From assembly GCA_900541235.1 (NCBI GenBank), contig UQIW01000009.1:1-64000 (forward strand): 64,000 nt of DNA. The letters are read 5' to 3'. Position 1 is the stretch's first letter; each line of letters begins with the position of its first letter. The notes beneath the pieces are model-generated. The model made no database searches, had not been told where the DNA came from, and saw only the letters and a list, made by a program, of their open reading frames with translations. Positions 23,414 to 31,841 of the stretch are shown in pieces. The position numbers and the translations under genes are program-made. The stretch is from an uncultured Collinsella sp. Lineage in GTDB: Bacteria; Actinomycetota; Coriobacteriia; Coriobacteriales; Coriobacteriaceae.

Positions 23414-24295
23414 ATGAACCAAAGGCTCGTAAGATATGAGCTGTCGAAAACGATAAGACGCCCAGCTTTTATCTTTGCTCTCTTGATTGCAGTCGCAGTT
23501 GCAATAGCTGCTGCGCTGGAGCCGTGGGCAAATTTGGAAAAAGAACGTCACAACCTTCTTTCTTTTGGTTACGGCGTTGGCATGCAAGCCAAAAACTATC
23601 TCGGTCAAACACGTGAAAGCAGCTTCGGTAACTGGATTGTTGTGAGCGCGAACGCGCCACTGTCTGCGTCGGTGTTTTTCTATGCACTGCCCCTGCTTGC
23701 AATGTTGGCCGGATCTTGGTCGTGCCTCTTTGAGCGTTTGAGTGGTTATGACATGCAGATATGCACGCGCGTTTCCAGAAAGGCATACGTGAACGTAAAG
23801 GTGCTGTCTGCTTTCCTCTCCGCGTTTACAGTGACTGCCATTCCTCTGCTCGTCAATTTCCTGATTGTCTCGATGCTTTTTCCTGCGTATCTTCCTCGGG
23901 TCGATGAGTCGACCTACGTAGGGCTTTACCTACATAGCTATTTCTCCGGTCTATTTTATTCACATCCTTTGTTATATGTGCTTGCATACACGCTGTTCGA
24001 TGCGGTCACGCTCGGGACTTTATCCATGGCTGTAACTGGCTTCTCAATTTTGTTTCGTAGCAGAATCAAAGCGATAATTGTCCCGTATCTGCTAATGGTT
24101 GCGTGGCATTTTGCAAATGGCTGGATCTTCGGCGTAATGGCTTGTGTGGGGTTTAACTGCAATATCTTCAACAGCATCAGGTCGGAATCGCTGAATAACT
24201 GGCCAGACATTCGAGCCGGTTTTGCGGAAATCATATTATTGACCCTTGCTTCGTTGGCTTTTTCTGGGGCGTGGAAAAGGCGGGAGATGGTCTGA
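23414..24295 (+). CDS. ABC transporter permease, first subunit
   Basis: A 293-residue polytopic protein starting MNQRLVRYELSKTIRRP after a strong GGAGGAGG. An N-terminal helix enters the membrane at about residue 17, a large loop follows (about 40-80), and about five further membrane helices make the body. This is the layout of ABC-2-type permeases of the DUF2705 kind. No solute-binding motif is present. It overlaps the second permease by TGATG at 24293-24297. Its codon use is visibly less GC-rich than that of the flanking core genes. With the next two genes it forms a two-permease, one-ATPase exporter, or an immunity-type ABC system. Confidence 0.65.
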   Translation: MNQRLVRYELSKTIRRPAFIFALLIAVAVAIAAALEPWANLEKERHNLLSFGYGVGMQAKNYLGQTRESSFGNWIVVSANAPLSASVFFYALPLLAMLAGSWSCLFERLSGYDMQICTRVSRKAYVNVKVLSAFLSAFTVTAIPLLVNFLIVSMLFPAYLPRVDESTYVGLYLHSYFSGLFYSHPLLYVLAYTLFDAVTLGTLSMAVTGFSILFRSRIKAIIVPYLLMVAWHFANGWIFGVMACVGFNCNIFNSIRSESLNNWPDIRAGFAEIILLTLASLAFSGAWKRREMV

Positions 24296-25131
24296 TGCTG
24301 TTTAGGCTGGTCGCCGCGGACCTGAGGACCGTTTTGAAGAAGAACATCATTACCTTTATTGCGATTGCGGCAGTGACCGTTGCGAACCTGGTGTACGCCT
24401 ACGGTTTGTCTTCTGTGTATGGGGTCAGGACGGATGCCTTGGGGTTTGCGGACAATCTTGCGCTCGTGTTTGCCGGATCTGCTCCGTTTGAGCCTAGGCC
24501 CGGGGTCATGTTTGTGCCTCCGCTAGGATGGCTATTTCTCATTCTGCTTATTCTCTATACAACACTCGATTATCCCGCCGAATCGTTGCACGGGTTTGGT
24601 TTGCAAACGCTTGTCCGATGCCGGGCGAGAACCCTTTGGTGGGTCTCGCGTTTTATCTCAGTGGCGGCGATAACAGCATTTTCGCTGCTCGTGGTGGTTT
24701 GCTCTGTTGTGATTTGGAGCTTGATGGTGAGTGCCTCGTTCAGCGCGGTCATCCATGGCGAGTCGCTTCAGCTGGCTAATTTGGCGCCGTGGTTTCTCAA
24801 GGCGAGCGAAGCAGGTGCACTGCCGTTTTTCGCAGGTCTCTTTCTTGCTTTTGAGGCGCTTGCGTTTGTGCAGGCAACGGTTGGGTTTGTGCTTGGGCCG
24901 TCAGTTTCATTTGCGGTTGTAATGAGCTACCTGATCTGTTCGGCATATGCGCGGCATTGGGCGCTACTGGGAAATGCCTTGATGCTGTTGCGCTGGGGTG
25001 GAATCGTCAAAGAAGGAATTGCGACGGGCTCGAGTGGCTTGTTTTCAATTGTGATTATGTCGTTATGCCTATCGTTGGGTGGACTGTGGTTTCGAAGGGC
25101 CGACCTTATCGAAAAGAGGGACAAGATATGA
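24295..25131 (+). CDS. ABC transporter permease, second subunit
   Basis: A 278-residue polytopic protein, MLFRLVAADLRTVLKKN then six predicted hydrophobic segments, with the same entry pattern as the upstream permease (short basic head, helix, long extracellular loop, helix bundle). The two are probably paralogous partners in a heterodimeric channel. The start codon shares bases with the previous stop, and GGGAG lies ten bases upstream. Its own stop overlaps the ATPase start (ATGA at 25128-25131). Confidence 0.65.
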   Translation: MLFRLVAADLRTVLKKNIITFIAIAAVTVANLVYAYGLSSVYGVRTDALGFADNLALVFAGSAPFEPRPGVMFVPPLGWLFLILLILYTTLDYPAESLHGFGLQTLVRCRARTLWWVSRFISVAAITAFSLLVVVCSVVIWSLMVSASFSAVIHGESLQLANLAPWFLKASEAGALPFFAGLFLAFEALAFVQATVGFVLGPSVSFAVVMSYLICSAYARHWALLGNALMLLRWGGIVKEGIATGSSGLFSIVIMSLCLSLGGLWFRRADLIEKRDKI

Positions 25132-25772
25132 GTGTGATCGTTAGGGACGTATCGAAGCGCATGGGCAAAAACGATGTCCTGCGCAACGTGTCTATCGAGG
25201 TTGACCCTGGGACTGTGGTCGGGCTTCAGGGGATAAACGGTTCGGGTAAGACCATGCTCATGCGAGCGGTCTGCGGATTGATTAGACCCACCGAGGGCGA
25301 GATTATTATCGATGGCCAAAGACTTGGGGCGGATATCTCGTTTCCGCCGAGTCTGGGGATGTTGATAGAGGCGCCTTCCTTTTTAGGATATCTGTCTGGT
25401 TACGACAATCTGGAGCTCATAGCTCAAATCAATGGCGTTGCCACCCCCGAGGACATTCGCTCTGCCCTGCGGCTCGTGGGGCTCGATGCAGACGAAAAAA
25501 AGAAGTTTCGAGCATACTCGTTTGGGATGAAGCAGCGTCTGGGAATAGCTGCGGCAATTATGGAAAAGCCGAAGCTGCTTGTTCTCGATGAGCCAACGAA
25601 TGCCCTCGACGAAGCGGGCGTGGAAATGCTCAAGCGCGTTGTGGCGATGGCGGCATCAACGGGTCGCGAGGTTCTTCTGTCTAGCCATGACGGAGAGGTG
25701 CTCGAGGAGCTAGCCGATCGTGTTTACTGCATGCGCGACGGTGCCGTTGTGAAAGTTCGGGAAAGGTCGTGA
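25128..25772 (+). CDS. ABC transporter ATP-binding protein
   Basis: This 214-residue ATPase powers the permease pair. It has Walker A GINGSGKT, a Q-loop region LIEAPSFLGY, the signature YSFGMKQRLGIA, Walker B LLVLDEPTNALD and the switch His in SSHDGEVLEELADRV. All catalytic motifs are intact. It is in the size class of ABC-2 exporter ATPases (BcrA/NatA-like), which export peptides or confer self-protection. The start is fixed by the ATGA overlap, and the stop lies in a GTGA overlap with the following gene. Confidence 0.9.
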   Translation: MSVIVRDVSKRMGKNDVLRNVSIEVDPGTVVGLQGINGSGKTMLMRAVCGLIRPTEGEIIIDGQRLGADISFPPSLGMLIEAPSFLGYLSGYDNLELIAQINGVATPEDIRSALRLVGLDADEKKKFRAYSFGMKQRLGIAAAIMEKPKLLVLDEPTNALDEAGVEMLKRVVAMAASTGREVLLSSHDGEVLEELADRVYCMRDGAVVKVRERS

Positions 25773-26437
25773 GCGCGATGAAGAAGGCCCTGTTGACGAG
25801 AAGGTCGATGCTCGCGCTTTTTGGCTGTGCTGTTACCGGCCTTGCGGGCATGAGGGTGAGCGTCGTTAACGGGAACCGGACAGTCATTCCTGAAAAATAT
25901 TACGCGGAGGGCGAATGGCTCTCGATGGATGGGGCGTTTCTGGGGTCGAAGGATGTGGCGACTGACGGGTATTCGTTTTGCATAGACGGGGCAGAGCTGC
26001 TCACGCCGCGCGAGTATCTCAAGCGTGCGCATGATGATTATTCAAAATATGGCATCGTAGATACGAAAACGAAATTGAAGGACGCCGACATCACGTGTGT
26101 TATCGCCGTAAAGATGCGTGTCAGGAATAAGGACAATGTCGAAGGCGGAATTAAAGCGTATGTTTGGCATTTGGTGCCGGAGTCTGCGCCAAACTATGAC
26201 TTTGTGGTCAATACCGATCTGATAACGCAGGCAATGCCGGTGCTGGGCGGTTCTGCTGCGTTTGCTGTACAGGTTGGGGCGGAGAACGAGTTACTCGTCC
26301 CATTCATGATGCAAAACACCAACGACTATTTCGAAGGTTACGAGACCGTCCGTTTTGAGAAAGCGTTTCCCGGGACCTATACGATGAAGATGACCGATCT
26401 GCCGGAGCGAAGGCTCTTCAGGTTTGAAGTTAAATAG
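25769..26437 (+). CDS. Exported or membrane-anchored protein of the ABC cassette
   Basis: A 222-residue protein whose N-terminus (KKALLTRRSMLALFGCAVTGLAG) has a twin-Arg-like TRRSMLA motif and a hydrophobic stretch. It could be a Tat or Sec signal, or an anchor; the Cys in LFGCAV does not form a proper lipobox. The rest is soluble and beta-rich (EYLKRAHDDYSKYG, DITCVIAVKMRVRNKD, FEGYETVRFEKAF). It resembles DUF5027-like extracytoplasmic proteins that accompany such transporters, though this is a loose match by pattern. GTG at 25769 overlaps the ATPase stop; ATG at 25778 is an alternative start. As last gene of the cassette, it may be an extracytoplasmic partner of the transporter or an immunity factor. 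Confidence 0.6.
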   Translation: MSAMKKALLTRRSMLALFGCAVTGLAGMRVSVVNGNRTVIPEKYYAEGEWLSMDGAFLGSKDVATDGYSFCIDGAELLTPREYLKRAHDDYSKYGIVDTKTKLKDADITCVIAVKMRVRNKDNVEGGIKAYVWHLVPESAPNYDFVVNTDLITQAMPVLGGSAAFAVQVGAENELLVPFMMQNTNDYFEGYETVRFEKAFPGTYTMKMTDLPERRLFRFEVK

Positions 26438-26459
26438 CTCGAAGGCCCTGTTGGGGGAG

Positions 26460-26486
26460 CCTCATCCTACGCTGAAGCGGGATGAG
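26460..26486. terminator. Hairpin between convergent cassette and YcxB-like gene
   Basis: CTCATCC and GGGATGAG pair across an eleven-base loop in the 74-base gap between two convergent stop codons. The T tract is weak. Confidence 0.4.
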
Positions 26487-26511
26487 ATTCCCTTCGCAGT
26501 GGCGCTCGGCC

Positions 26512-27237
26512 CTAGCGCTTCTTCTTGCTCTTCTTCTGCTTGCGCTGCTTGCCCTTGTTGTCCTGGGGCTTGTCGGCCTTGTCGCCCCGCTTGGCCTCGG
26601 CGGCAGCCTTCTCGGCCTTCATTTTCTTCTTCTTGGTCTCGATGCGGAGCTTTTTGTTGATGCGCGCCTTAAGGAAGGGGCCAAACTGCTCGGCATCGCC
26701 GCGGATAAAGGTGTCCTTAGGGATAGTCACGCCCTGGTCGGCGAACATGGCTACAAAGATGCGCTCGCCGTCGAGTACGTGGTCGAGCTTCTCAAACGGG
26801 AAGAACTGCGACTTGCCGCTCTTGCCCCAAACCATCAGGCCGTCCTCGTTGGCAGCGACGCGGCGATAGCGGCCACCCATGGACTCGTCGGCCTCGACGG
26901 CGTCGATAAAGTCACGGGCGAGCGTGTGGTGCAGGTTTTTGCTCCACCAGGCCAAAAAGGCGCCGAATACGATCAGGACGACGCCAAACTTGATCCAGTT
27001 ACCGCCGGCCACCAGCATGCCAATGCCGATCAGCGCGGCAATTGCCGCGGCGACATACAGCGAACCGCGACGCCTGGGCGAGGCGACCAGGCGGGCGAAG
27101 TCGGTGACCAGGTCGTTTTCGTACTGGTACTCGTTGAGGTACAGGATGCCGTCGTCGGCTGCGGCCTGCTCCTCGAGCGCGACCTCGACCTGGTCGGCTG
27201 CTTCGGAGGGGACGAGGTTGCTCTCTGCGTCTGCCAT
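26512..27237 (-). CDS. YcxB-like membrane protein
   Basis: A 241-residue protein with a soluble head, two adjacent membrane helices (about residues 60-97: SLYVAAAIAALIGIGMLV and a following FGVVLIVFGAFLAWW) and a YcxB-like PH-type domain (GLMVWGKSGKSQFFPFEKLDHVL, then DTFIRGDAEQFGPFL). A very Lys-rich tail closes the protein and may bind RNA, DNA or the membrane surface. Function of the family is unknown. It is transcribed away from dnaX, and the 115 bases between them must hold both promoters. Confidence 0.6.
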   Translation of the reverse strand: MADAESNLVPSEAADQVEVALEEQAAADDGILYLNEYQYENDLVTDFARLVASPRRRGSLYVAAAIAALIGIGMLVAGGNWIKFGVVLIVFGAFLAWWSKNLHHTLARDFIDAVEADESMGGRYRRVAANEDGLMVWGKSGKSQFFPFEKLDHVLDGERIFVAMFADQGVTIPKDTFIRGDAEQFGPFLKARINKKLRIETKKKKMKAEKAAAEAKRGDKADKPQDNKGKQRKQKKSKKKR

Positions 27238-27352
27238 GCTCTTTGGACTCCTATCGCGGCGGGCTCGCCGTACGGGTTATTATGAATGCAGTATGCCGTG
27301 TGACCGCATGGCCGTCGCGGCAACAAGACTCAGTATACCCGGGGGAGCACCC

Positions 27353-29830
27353 ATGGAATCGTTGTACCGAAAGTATCGCCCGCTCACCTTCGACTCCGTG
27401 GTGGGCCAGCAGCATATCGTCTCGACGCTCGAGCACGCCATCACCGAGGGGCGCCTGTCCCACGCATACCTGTTCTGCGGACCGCGCGGCACGGGCAAGA
27501 CCACCATGGCGCGCATCCTTGCCAAGGCGCTGCTGTGCCGTAATGCCGAGGCAGCGCGCGCCGAGGGCGCAAGCGGGTGCATGCCCGACGGCACCTGTGA
27601 GGAGTGCGAGCTCATCGCCGAGGGCAACCACCCCGATGTCTACGAGCTCGATGCCGCAAGCCGCACGGGCGTGGACAATGTGCGCGAGGAGATCATCAAC
27701 TCCGTCAACTTTGCCCCGGTGCGCGGCAAGTACAAGATCTATATCATCGACGAGGTTCACATGCTCACGACGGCGGCGTTCAACGCGCTGCTCAAGACGC
27801 TCGAGGAGCCGCCGGCACACGTGATCTTCGTGCTGTGCACCACCGACCCGCAAAAGATTCTGGAGACCATCCTCTCGCGCTGCCAGCGCTTCGATTTCCA
27901 CCGCATCAGCAACGAGGATATCGAACATCGCTTGTCCTACGTGTGTGAGCAGGAGGGCTTCGATTACGACGACGAGGCGCTCGCCATCGTGGCGCGCCAT
28001 GCCAAGGGCGGTATGCGCGACGCGCTTTCCACGCTGGAGCAGCTGAGCGTTTTTGGCAACGGCGCCGTGCATGCGGACGATGCCCGCTCGCTTTTGGGCG
28101 AGGTTTCGGACCAGATCCTGGGCGAGTTTGCCCGCGCTATTGCCGAGCGTGATATTGCTGAGCTCTATGGGCTCATTCGCGCACAGGTCGAGGAGGGCAA
28201 TGATCTGCTTGAGCTGACGCGCGACCTGGTGGCGCATGTGCGCGACGTGTATGTGGCCTGCGTTGCCGGTGCCCGTGCCGAGCTGTTTGAGGGCGGGGCC
28301 GAGCAGGCCGAGGCGCTTGCTGCCGAGGCTGCTGCCTTTGGCGAGCATCCGGCCGACCGTCTGGCCCGCGTGCTGACGGTGCTCGACGATGCCGCGTTGG
28401 AGATGAGGGGCGCGAGCGACGTGCGCCTGGTGCTCGAGATCGCCTGTACGCGTCTGGCGCGTCCCGAGGCCGATTTAACGATTGAGGCTTTGGCCGAGCG
28501 CGTGGCACGCTTGGAGGCCATGGTTGCCAACGCCGCCGTTCCGGCGAGCGTGGCTGCTGCTCAAGCGAGTGCGCCTGCGGCTGTCGCGGCTGCGCCTGCG
28601 ACGACACAACAACCGACGCTGATCTCGGGTGCCCGAGCTGCTACTCCCGCGGCGACTGCCGCCCCCGCTGCTACGCCCGCGCATCAGGGTGGCATGCCTT
28701 GGGACCGCGGCGCTGCTGTTCCGGCGGCCCAGCCTGCGCCCAAGTCCGCAGCTCCGGCTCCCGCGCCCAAACCTGTAACGCCTGCACCTCAACCCGTTGC
28801 GGCTCCGGCTCCCGCGCCTGCTGCATCGACCGTGCCGGTGTCCAAGTCCAACAACGCCGCTCAGGTTGCCGCCGCCGGTGCTGCCGAGACCCCCGCGGTC
28901 GAGGACGCTGGCGAGCTCCAGCGCAAATGGGGCGAGGTCGTCGAGCGCGTCAAGGCCCAACAACCTTCTTATGCGGCTCTCCTGTTGAACGCTCGCGCTA
29001 CGGCAGACGATGGTTCTAAGCTCACGGTCTCGTTCCCTACGGCATTTGCTATCAAGATGCTCGGGCGTGCTGATACACAGGCGGTGTTTTTGCCGACAGT
29101 CAGTGCGGTCTTCGGTCATCGCACCGTCGACTATGTCCTGGATGGGGGTGGCACGCCGGCTCCTCAACATGAGGAGCATTCTCCATCTGCACGGGCTGCG
29201 GCATCTGCGGACCCGCAACCCGTGTCCTCGGTGCCCCCTGCATCCTCGAGCGCCAGCGCGACGCAGCCAAAAGCGGCGCCGGTAGCGGCACCGACCCCGT
29301 CGGCGCCTGAACCCGCTGCGCCCAAACCGGCTGCTCCGATCCCCGCGCCCAAGTCCGCTGCCGCGCCTGCGCCCAAGTCATCCGACCTGGCCAAGGCCCC
29401 TTGGCTGCGCTCCGACAACCCTGCCGGTGCTCCTGCCACGGGCAAGCTCCCGACCGAGCCCGCGCCCCGAGCGCCCGAGCGCGCGTCCGCCCCCATGGCT
29501 CAGCCGCCTGCGCAGGCTGCGCCATGGGAATCCGAGCAGGTGCCCTACGACGATGCCATGGTCGGTGGTTTTGCTGCCGATGCCGGCGGGGACGATCTGC
29601 CCCCGTTCGACGTGCCGGGTGCGGCGTCCGCGCCCAAGGCCGCTGCTGTGGCACCCGCAGCCTCTGCAAACGACGACGTCCCCGCCGCTCCCTGGGAATC
29701 CAATCCCGGTGCTGGCAGCCCCTTCGGCCATCAGGGCGCAGCCCCGAGCATCCCGCAGACCGAGGACGAGGCCAAGGCCCTCATCCGCAGCGTCTTTGGC
29801 CAGGCCACCATCTTCAAGCCGGTGGAGTAG
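27353..29830 (+). CDS. dnaX: DNA polymerase III subunit gamma/tau
   Basis: The 825-residue clamp-loader ATPase starts at ATG 27353 behind GGGGGAG. The AAA+ part begins MESLYRKYRPLTFDSVVGQQ, with Walker A GPRGTGKT at 43-50, zinc-binding cysteines around residues 62-86 (CMPDGTCEEC), DEVHML and the Arg finger region SRCQRF. After the domain III helices (about residue 390) comes a long Ala/Pro-rich linker with a conserved island near 520-600 (LQRKWGEVVERVKAQQPSYAALL), as in tau proteins that bind polymerase and helicase. The length exceeds the usual 550-700 because of the Pro/Ala tract. No frameshift signal for a separate gamma is obvious. The ybaB-like gene and recR follow after one inserted leftward gene. 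Confidence 0.93.
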   Translation: MESLYRKYRPLTFDSVVGQQHIVSTLEHAITEGRLSHAYLFCGPRGTGKTTMARILAKALLCRNAEAARAEGASGCMPDGTCEECELIAEGNHPDVYELDAASRTGVDNVREEIINSVNFAPVRGKYKIYIIDEVHMLTTAAFNALLKTLEEPPAHVIFVLCTTDPQKILETILSRCQRFDFHRISNEDIEHRLSYVCEQEGFDYDDEALAIVARHAKGGMRDALSTLEQLSVFGNGAVHADDARSLLGEVSDQILGEFARAIAERDIAELYGLIRAQVEEGNDLLELTRDLVAHVRDVYVACVAGARAELFEGGAEQAEALAAEAAAFGEHPADRLARVLTVLDDAALEMRGASDVRLVLEIACTRLARPEADLTIEALAERVARLEAMVANAAVPASVAAAQASAPAAVAAAPATTQQPTLISGARAATPAATAAPAATPAHQGGMPWDRGAAVPAAQPAPKSAAPAPAPKPVTPAPQPVAAPAPAPAASTVPVSKSNNAAQVAAAGAAETPAVEDAGELQRKWGEVVERVKAQQPSYAALLLNARATADDGSKLTVSFPTAFAIKMLGRADTQAVFLPTVSAVFGHRTVDYVLDGGGTPAPQHEEHSPSARAAASADPQPVSSVPPASSSASATQPKAAPVAAPTPSAPEPAAPKPAAPIPAPKSAAAPAPKSSDLAKAPWLRSDNPAGAPATGKLPTEPAPRAPERASAPMAQPPAQAAPWESEQVPYDDAMVGGFAADAGGDDLPPFDVPGAASAPKAAAVAPAASANDDVPAAPWESNPGAGSPFGHQGAAPSIPQTEDEAKALIRSVFGQATIFKPVE

Positions 29831-29851
29831 CTGCGCAGGCGGGTATACTGC

Positions 29852-30325
29852 TCAAGAAGAGGACCCCTTGTCCGGGCGCATCTGTATTTCGGACATGTGT
29901 AGTGTGGTGCCGCGTATGTCGCATTTGAGCAGACAGGTGCGTGACGGTCGGCCTAGGATGCTGAGGTCGATACGATACGTCGCATGGCTGTCCGTGTACT
30001 CGACTTGCTCGGCGTTAATGGTTGCTCCGATTGCCAAATAAACGCCTAGCTCGGCATCGACAATCTTGAAGTCCTTTATCTTGACCTTGAACTCTTGATA
30101 GAGGGACGGGCTGTTGTAGTAGACGGTTCGGGTTCCGTCGGTGCACTCATCGGTCGTCTCCCATTTGACGACGGGCTGGTCCGAGCTGGCTATCAGCAGT
30201 TCTGCTCCAAAAGCTATGGCATGGGTGATGACAACCAGCAATGCCCAGCCGACAAAGAGATAGAGAACCACATATGCAACGGGGTGTTTTGAGCGGATGT
30301 TTTGGAGCGCGTTGGGGGCATTCAT
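29852..30325 (-). CDS. Single-pass membrane protein of unknown function
   Basis: A 157-residue product after a good GGAGG site. A short cytoplasmic head (MNAPNALQNIRSKH) leads into a membrane helix (about residues 16-44), and an extracytoplasmic domain of about 110 residues has two Cys pairs (DECTDG and CLLKCDIRG) and mainly beta character. I do not recognise the family. It is inserted in reverse between dnaX and the ybaB-like gene, which are usually adjacent to recR, and is probably a lineage-specific insertion. Confidence 0.6.
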   Translation of the reverse strand: MNAPNALQNIRSKHPVAYVVLYLFVGWALLVVITHAIAFGAELLIASSDQPVVKWETTDECTDGTRTVYYNSPSLYQEFKVKIKDFKIVDAELGVYLAIGATINAEQVEYTDSHATYRIDLSILGRPSRTCLLKCDIRGTTLHMSEIQMRPDKGSSS

Positions 30326-30665
30326 GGGGCACCTCCAAATTACTATCTATGGCAATCAAATTATACCCCGCTGCCATGCGCGTCACCGTGAGCAACGGAT
30401 CGGCATGCAGGTCTTTAGCGGTGCACATGAAATGTCGGATTCCGGCTCTACAAGATTTAGCTTTCAATATTATGCAGATGCGAATTATTCAACTTTGCAT
30501 AATCTTCGGGTGCGGCTTGCACTCCAGGACATGTATATCGACTGAGGTAGCGTGACTGCCCCGCTTGCTGGCCGCGCGCCGTGGTACGATTTTTGAGTTT
30601 GAAAGTCCCGCCGCGTCCCGGCTGCCCTTGCAGCTCGGCGTGCGGCCGCACGTAAAGGAGCCATC
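30326..30665. other. Intergenic region before the ybaB-like gene
   Basis: No gene or RNA is recognisable in these 340 bases. There is a TACGAT -10-like box at 30585-30590 and a perfect palindrome GTGCGGCCGCAC at 30640-30651, just before the AGGAG site of the ybaB-like gene. Confidence 0.4.
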
Positions 30666-30986
30666 ATGGCCGGTATGAACATGCAGCAGATGATGAAGCA
30701 GGCTCGTAAGATGCAGGAGCAGCTTGCCGCCGCGCAGGAGAACCTCAAGTCCCAGACCGTCGACGCCTCTGCCGGCGGCGGTATGGTCAAGGTGACCGTT
30801 AACGGCGAGATGGAGCTCGTCAATCTCACCATCGATCCCGATGCGCTCGATCCCGAGGACGTCGATATGCTGCAGGACATGATCATGGCTGCCGTCAACG
30901 AGGCCGTCCGCGGCGTCAACGAGCTCGCCAACAAGCAGATGGGCGCCATCACCGGCGGCCTCAACATCCCGGGCATGCCGTTCTAA
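30666..30986 (+). CDS. YbaB/EbfC nucleoid-associated protein
   Basis: A 106-residue protein with the family's layout: a helical MQQMMKQARKMQEQLAAAQ start, then a DNA-binding beta-sheet core (GGGMVKVTVNGEMELVNLTI) and a closing helix (MLQDMIMAAVNEAVRGVNELA). YbaB-type proteins bind DNA as dimers and are nearly always encoded between dnaX and recR, as here. AGGAG precedes the ATG; recR starts 14 bases after its stop. Confidence 0.93.
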   Translation: MAGMNMQQMMKQARKMQEQLAAAQENLKSQTVDASAGGGMVKVTVNGEMELVNLTIDPDALDPEDVDMLQDMIMAAVNEAVRGVNELANKQMGAITGGLNIPGMPF

Positions 30987-30999
30987 GACACGCATATAT

Positions 31000-31596
31000 A
31001 TGAGTGCGAATCACAGTCTGCAAAAACTGCTCGATGAGCTGGGCCGTCTGCCGGGCATTGGTCCCAAGTCGGCCCAGCGCATCGCCTATTACCTGCTCGA
31101 GGCCGATGCCGAGGAGGCCCGCCGCCTGGCCGAGGCCATCCTGGAGGTTAAGCAGGAGGTCCACTTTTGCAGCCGTTGCTTTAACTACGCCACGGCCGAC
31201 GAGTGCTCCATCTGCCAGGACCCGATGCGCGATACCACTCGCATTTGCGTGGTGGGCGAGCCGCGCGACGTTCAGGCAATCGAGCGCACGGGCAGCTACC
31301 ATGGCCTCTACCACGTGCTGGGCGGCGTGATCAGCCCCATGGACAAGATCGGTCCCGAGCAGCTGCACATCCGCGAGTTGCTGGCGCGCTTGGGCCACGA
31401 GGATATCCACGAGGTCATTATCGCCACCAACCCCAATATCGAGGGCGAGACCACGGCGAGCTACCTGGCCCGCACTATCAAGCCGCTGGGCGTCGAGGTA
31501 TCGCGTCTGGCAAGCGGCCTTCCCGTGGGCGGCGACCTGGAGTATGCCGACGAGCTTACGCTTGGGCGCGCCATCGAGGCCCGTCGCGCGATTTAG
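31000..31596 (+). CDS. recR: Recombination mediator RecR
   Basis: The 198-residue protein has a helix-hairpin-helix (LGRLPGIGPKSAQRIAYYLL), a four-Cys zinc finger (FCSRCFNYATADECSICQD), a Toprim domain (ICVVGEPRDVQAIERTG, then HEVIIATNPNIEGETTA) and the C-terminal Walker B-like part (VSRLASGLPVGGDLEYAD). Length and motifs are standard. With RecO it loads RecA at DNA gaps. It is co-transcribed with the ybaB-like gene. No clear ribosome site is seen, so coupling is likely. Confidence 0.96.
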   Translation: MSANHSLQKLLDELGRLPGIGPKSAQRIAYYLLEADAEEARRLAEAILEVKQEVHFCSRCFNYATADECSICQDPMRDTTRICVVGEPRDVQAIERTGSYHGLYHVLGGVISPMDKIGPEQLHIRELLARLGHEDIHEVIIATNPNIEGETTASYLARTIKPLGVEVSRLASGLPVGGDLEYADELTLGRAIEARRAI

Positions 31597-31748
31597 GTGG
31601 CGAGCCTGCTCCTGCCGTATGTTTTCCTCGCGACGCACGGGGTAGTCATAATTTCCCTGTGCGACTGTGAGTTTGTTGTGCAACAAAGATGCTTCGTATC
31701 CGCTTATCGCATGGATGCTTCCGCTCGCATCCTTAATTTGCCCATTCG

Positions 31749-31777
31749 TTGCGCAACCTTTTGGGTTCGCTGATACA
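31749..31777 (+). promoter_or_regulatory. Probable promoter of the second kinase/FHA operon
   Basis: TTGCGC (31749-31754) and GATACA (31772-31777) are separated by 17 bases. Transcription would start near 31785, before the hairpin at 31802. Confidence 0.45.
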
Positions 31778-31801
31778 CTCAAATATGGATTTGAATGAAT
31801 G

Positions 31802-31827
31802 CGCCGCTTCTGAGCGGCGTGTTTTTC
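31802..31827 (+). terminator. Terminator-like hairpin in the 5' leader
   Basis: CGCCGCT and AGCGGCG form a perfect 7 bp stem with a TCTG loop, followed by TGTTTTTCTT. The ribosome site GGAGGAG of the next gene starts right after it. Since it lies between a probable promoter and the start codon, it could be an attenuator. Confidence 0.55.
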
Positions 31828-31841
31828 TTGGAGGAGAACGC

